Origin: Litchfieldella qijiaojingensis
Lineage (GTDB): Bacteria; Pseudomonadota; Gammaproteobacteria; Pseudomonadales; Halomonadaceae
Assembly: GCF_014651875.1 (NCBI RefSeq)
Contig: NZ_BMXS01000014.1
Coordinates: 64,372-128,371, forward strand
Direction of reading: 5' to 3'
Length of the DNA stretch: 64,000 nt
The notes under the pieces were generated by a model. It was not told where the DNA came from. It worked only from the letters and a program-made list of their open reading frames with translations, and made no database searches. How positions within the stretch are numbered: the stretch's first letter is position 1; each line of letters opens with the position of its first letter. Made by a program: the position numbers and the translations under genes. Below are positions 61,833 through 64,000 of the stretch, piece by piece.

Positions 61833-62768
61833 ATGAGTTCTGATAGTGCAGATAACTATCACCTTGATGTCCTTTCAAAACTTGATTTGAAAAAATCGCG
61901 CTTTGCTCTTTCGACTTCACCGATTGTCCTGCTTTGTGGTGGGAAAGTGAGTGACTCTCCGCATATATCTTCGTTTCGTCATGCTTTAACAAATTATATG
62001 CCTCCACCAAGGTATGAGTTTTTTCGGCCAGAGGAAATTACTGACTGGAAAGATGATGGTGTTTTCAATGATCTCCTTGATTTTGAGAAAGAGCTGGGGA
62101 GTATATGTTCTTTGGTTGTTGTTGTTCTCGAAAGTGAAGGTGCATTTGCAGAGCTGGGCGCTTTCTCGCAAATGCATGATCTTAAAGCAAAAATTTGCGC
62201 GATTAATTCCCAAGAATACCATGGAGAGGATTCATTTATAAATCTAGGGATACTCAGGCATATTAAGAAGGAAACCAAGATTGATGTTAAGGTTTATCCT
62301 TGGGATGTAAAAAATCCAGCAAACCTTGAGGATGAAGTTGTTCAGGATGCTATAGATGACATAGGTGAGCAGCTGAAGAAGACACGAAAACCTCATGCAT
62401 TTAGTGGTGAGAATGGCGCGCATGTCATGGCGCTGATTACTGAGTTTATTAAAGTTTTTGTCGCACTAAAAGAGCATGAGATTCTAGATTATCTAGATTT
62501 GCTTGATATAAAGATAAAAAGAGAATCTCTGAGGAGGAAGCTTTTTATCCTGGAAAGGTTTAGGATTATTGTGAAGGGCGTGTATAGCGATTCATCTTTT
62601 TATATGAGAAGCGGGACTGATTTTAATAGGATAAAGTTTCATGAAGAAGATGGCTTTGTTTATGATGATTTAAGAATTTCTCTTAGATGTAAAGAGTTAT
62701 ATCAAGCAGATCGTAAACACCGGCATAGGATGCGCGTTATTAAGGCTCAGGAGGGCAGCAATGGATGA
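61833..62768 (+). CDS. Retron effector, nucleoside deoxyribosyltransferase-like
   Basis: 311 residues. VLLCGGKVSD near residue 33, FFRPEEI, and SEGAFAELGAF (Glu107, the expected catalytic base) match the nucleoside 2-deoxyribosyltransferase-like effector of retron Eco1 (Ec86), an NAD+/nucleotide glycosidase fold. The C-terminal half is a helical and winged-helix region (RRKLFILERFRIIVKGVYSDSSFYMRSG). In Eco1 the msDNA and reverse transcriptase hold this effector inactive until phage attack. Its end overlaps the RT start by eight bases. Confidence 0.85.
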   Translation: MSSDSADNYHLDVLSKLDLKKSRFALSTSPIVLLCGGKVSDSPHISSFRHALTNYMPPPRYEFFRPEEITDWKDDGVFNDLLDFEKELGSICSLVVVVLESEGAFAELGAFSQMHDLKAKICAINSQEYHGEDSFINLGILRHIKKETKIDVKVYPWDVKNPANLEDEVVQDAIDDIGEQLKKTRKPHAFSGENGAHVMALITEFIKVFVALKEHEILDYLDLLDIKIKRESLRRKLFILERFRIIVKGVYSDSSFYMRSGTDFNRIKFHEEDGFVYDDLRISLRCKELYQADRKHRHRMRVIKAQEGSNG

Positions 62769-63705
62769 ATCAAGATTCCGGCAGTTGCTAAAAGATGAGC
62801 TTTCTATAAGCTTTTCTGAGTCTGCGCGCCTTATTGCTAGAGCACCTCATGCTTATAAGGTATACAGAATAAAAAAAGTCGGAGGTGGATATAGGGAAAT
62901 ATCTCAGCCGGCAAAAGAAACAAAATTTGTAATGCATTGGCTTGTGGGGAGGTTTTTTGAAAAGCTTCCCGTGCATGAATGCGCTACGGCATACTCAAGT
63001 GGATCAAGCATTAAGAAAAATGCGATTATCCACGCTGAAAAGTCTTATATAGCAAAATTTGATTTCAAGGATTTTTTTCCCTCTATAACTAAATTCGATG
63101 TAGAGAAGCATCTTGGTTGTTTTAATCGCGAAGAGCTGGATGGGAAGAGTTTAAGTGAAATTGCAAGGCTATGTACGGTAGCAAAGGGTGGTTCCGATAA
63201 CCTCTGTCTTAGCATTGGTTCACCAGCATCTCCTGTCTTATCTAACTCGATAATGTATGCATTCGATAGAAGGATATATGAATGGTGCTGTGATAACTCA
63301 GTGGTTTATTCAAGATATGCTGATGATTTAACTTTTTCTACTAATGTTAAAGGCTTGAGCTTTGAGTTGCCAGAACTTGTTCGTACAGTTCTTGATGGCA
63401 TTGAATATCCTTCCATATCGTTGAATAATGAGAAAACTGTATTTGCGTCAAAAAAAGGGCATAGACGAGTTACAGGCCTTGTGTTAAGCAATCCTGGGAA
63501 AGTATCTTTGGGGAGGAAAAGAAAGCGGGAAATTAGTGCTCTCATTCATAAGTTTTCCGTAGGAGCATTGTCGAAAGAAGACCTTTTGCGCTTGCAAGGA
63601 CTTCTCGGCTTTGTAAAGGATGTTGAGCCTTTGTTTGTTGAAAAAATGATAAGCAAGTATGGCTATCGCGTGATAGTGAAGATTCTTTCATTCAGAAAGG
63701 ATTGA
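62761..63705 (+). CDS. Retron reverse transcriptase
   Basis: 314 residues, the usual retron RT size. Motif X NAIIH (residues 87-91) and motif Y VTG (237-239) are retron-specific; the catalytic core is FDFKDFFPSI and YADD (186-189). The ATG overlaps the effector stop (ATGGATGA), so translation is coupled. It makes msDNA from the upstream msr-msd RNA and should bind the effector. AT-rich codon use differs from the host genes. Confidence 0.93.
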   Translation: MDESRFRQLLKDELSISFSESARLIARAPHAYKVYRIKKVGGGYREISQPAKETKFVMHWLVGRFFEKLPVHECATAYSSGSSIKKNAIIHAEKSYIAKFDFKDFFPSITKFDVEKHLGCFNREELDGKSLSEIARLCTVAKGGSDNLCLSIGSPASPVLSNSIMYAFDRRIYEWCCDNSVVYSRYADDLTFSTNVKGLSFELPELVRTVLDGIEYPSISLNNEKTVFASKKGHRRVTGLVLSNPGKVSLGRKRKREISALIHKFSVGALSKEDLLRLQGLLGFVKDVEPLFVEKMISKYGYRVIVKILSFRKD

Positions 63706-63779
63706 TGACATAGTAGCCATTGCAAGGTTTAATCATCAAGAGAGTTAAAGGGAATGGAGGGAGGGCGGCAACTAAGTGC

Positions 63780-64000
63780 TTAATCAAAAGTAATCCTGTA
63801 CTCACTTCCGTAGTTACTGAGCACTTTGATGACCTCGCTGCATAGCGTGGCGAAGTCTCGATAGGCGGTCAGCGGCAGCCAGCGATATTTGATCTGCCGC
63901 CAGAGAATCTCGATCAGGTTCAGCTCTGGCGAATACGCTGACAGGTAGACCAGGTGCACACGATGCGACATCCATTCCAGCAGCTTTTGCCGGAACGCTT
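63780..64000 (-). mobile_element. IS630-family transposase, C-terminal part, cut by window edge
   Basis: The minus strand encodes HLVYLSAYSPELNLIEILWRQIKYRWLPLTAYRDF to a TAA: the SPELNxIE motif holds the last Glu of the DDE triad in IS630/Tc1-like transposases. The rest of the gene lies beyond the window. Composition returns to host-like GC. The element closes the retron side of the island. Confidence 0.85.

Noticed and set aside
1..64000. rRNA, tRNA or CRISPR loci
   Set aside because: I saw no cloverleaf with a conserved T-loop, no rRNA-like stretch and no regularly spaced repeats on either strand by eye; a covariance search would be decisive.

Overview
This window looks like a chromosomal segment of a moderately GC-rich gammaproteobacterium, most probably a Halomonas-type (Halomonadaceae) halophile. 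That placement is inferred from gene content (TRAP and ABC osmolyte/amino-acid uptake, SBP56, YgjV, DUF427, a Halomonas-style mix of AraC/IclR/LuxR regulators) and from codon use; there is no rRNA or tRNA gene here to confirm it. The left edge cuts an MFS transporter and the right edge cuts an IS630-type transposase.

Layout. 1-13.9 kb: housekeeping and secreted functions (MFS fragment, CorA scrap, secreted alpha/beta hydrolase, methyltransferase, GFA protein, subtilase autotransporter coupled to a lipoprotein, SBP56, M14 carboxypeptidase, ArfB). 14.0-18.3 kb: a very GC-rich polar amino-acid ABC transporter operon with a C45-type Ntn hydrolase and its own RpiR regulator, preceded by two near-identical palindromes. 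18.3-20.4 kb: bacterioferritin, DUF1499, methyltransferase. 20.6-32.2 kb: a divergent catabolic locus that combines a cytochrome P450 with its ferredoxin and ferredoxin reductase, a glutamine-synthetase-like ligase, an aldehyde dehydrogenase, two glutamine amidotransferases, an NCS1 permease, a FadR-type regulator and two soluble ligand-binding proteins. It reads as a pathway for an amine (perhaps a cyclic secondary amine) via gamma-glutamylated intermediates. 32.2-34.5 kb: a small protein, an AAA ATPase and a PD-(D/E)XK-like protein, a plausible defence module. 34.9-46.0 kb: nitrilase plus APC permease with a LuxR regulator, VOC protein, YgjV, then a five-gene operon (crotonase, acyl-CoA ligase, TRAP DctP-Q-M) divergent from an IclR regulator. 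46.1-48.6 kb: two AraC regulators around a LysE exporter.

The most novel block is 48.9-52.5 kb: a 71-residue peptide made of twelve GGT(V/F) units, followed by a radical SAM/SPASM maturase, a PF10014-like 2OG-Fe(II) oxygenase and an AzlC/AzlD branched-chain amino-acid exporter pair, with overlapping or closely spaced genes. It looks like an undescribed RiPP-type pathway; the precursor has no Cys, Trp, Tyr or His, so thioether chemistry is excluded and unusual Thr/Val chemistry is implied.

52.5-57.5 kb is a patchwork of intact genes (kelch protein, GST, glutamine synthetase, FmdB protein) and gene scraps (AraC, RecD, a glycyl-radical-enzyme-like pseudogene with two nonsense codons, two copies of a Cys-rich C-terminal fragment). 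From about 57.5 kb to the end, composition becomes clearly AT-richer and the content is defence-like: an OLD-family ATPase/TOPRIM nuclease with a GGCT-fold partner, broken small genes between imperfect direct repeats, then a complete type II-A-like retron (promoter, msr-msd RNA with a1/a2 pairing, nucleoside-deoxyribosyltransferase-like effector, reverse transcriptase), ending at an IS630-type element.
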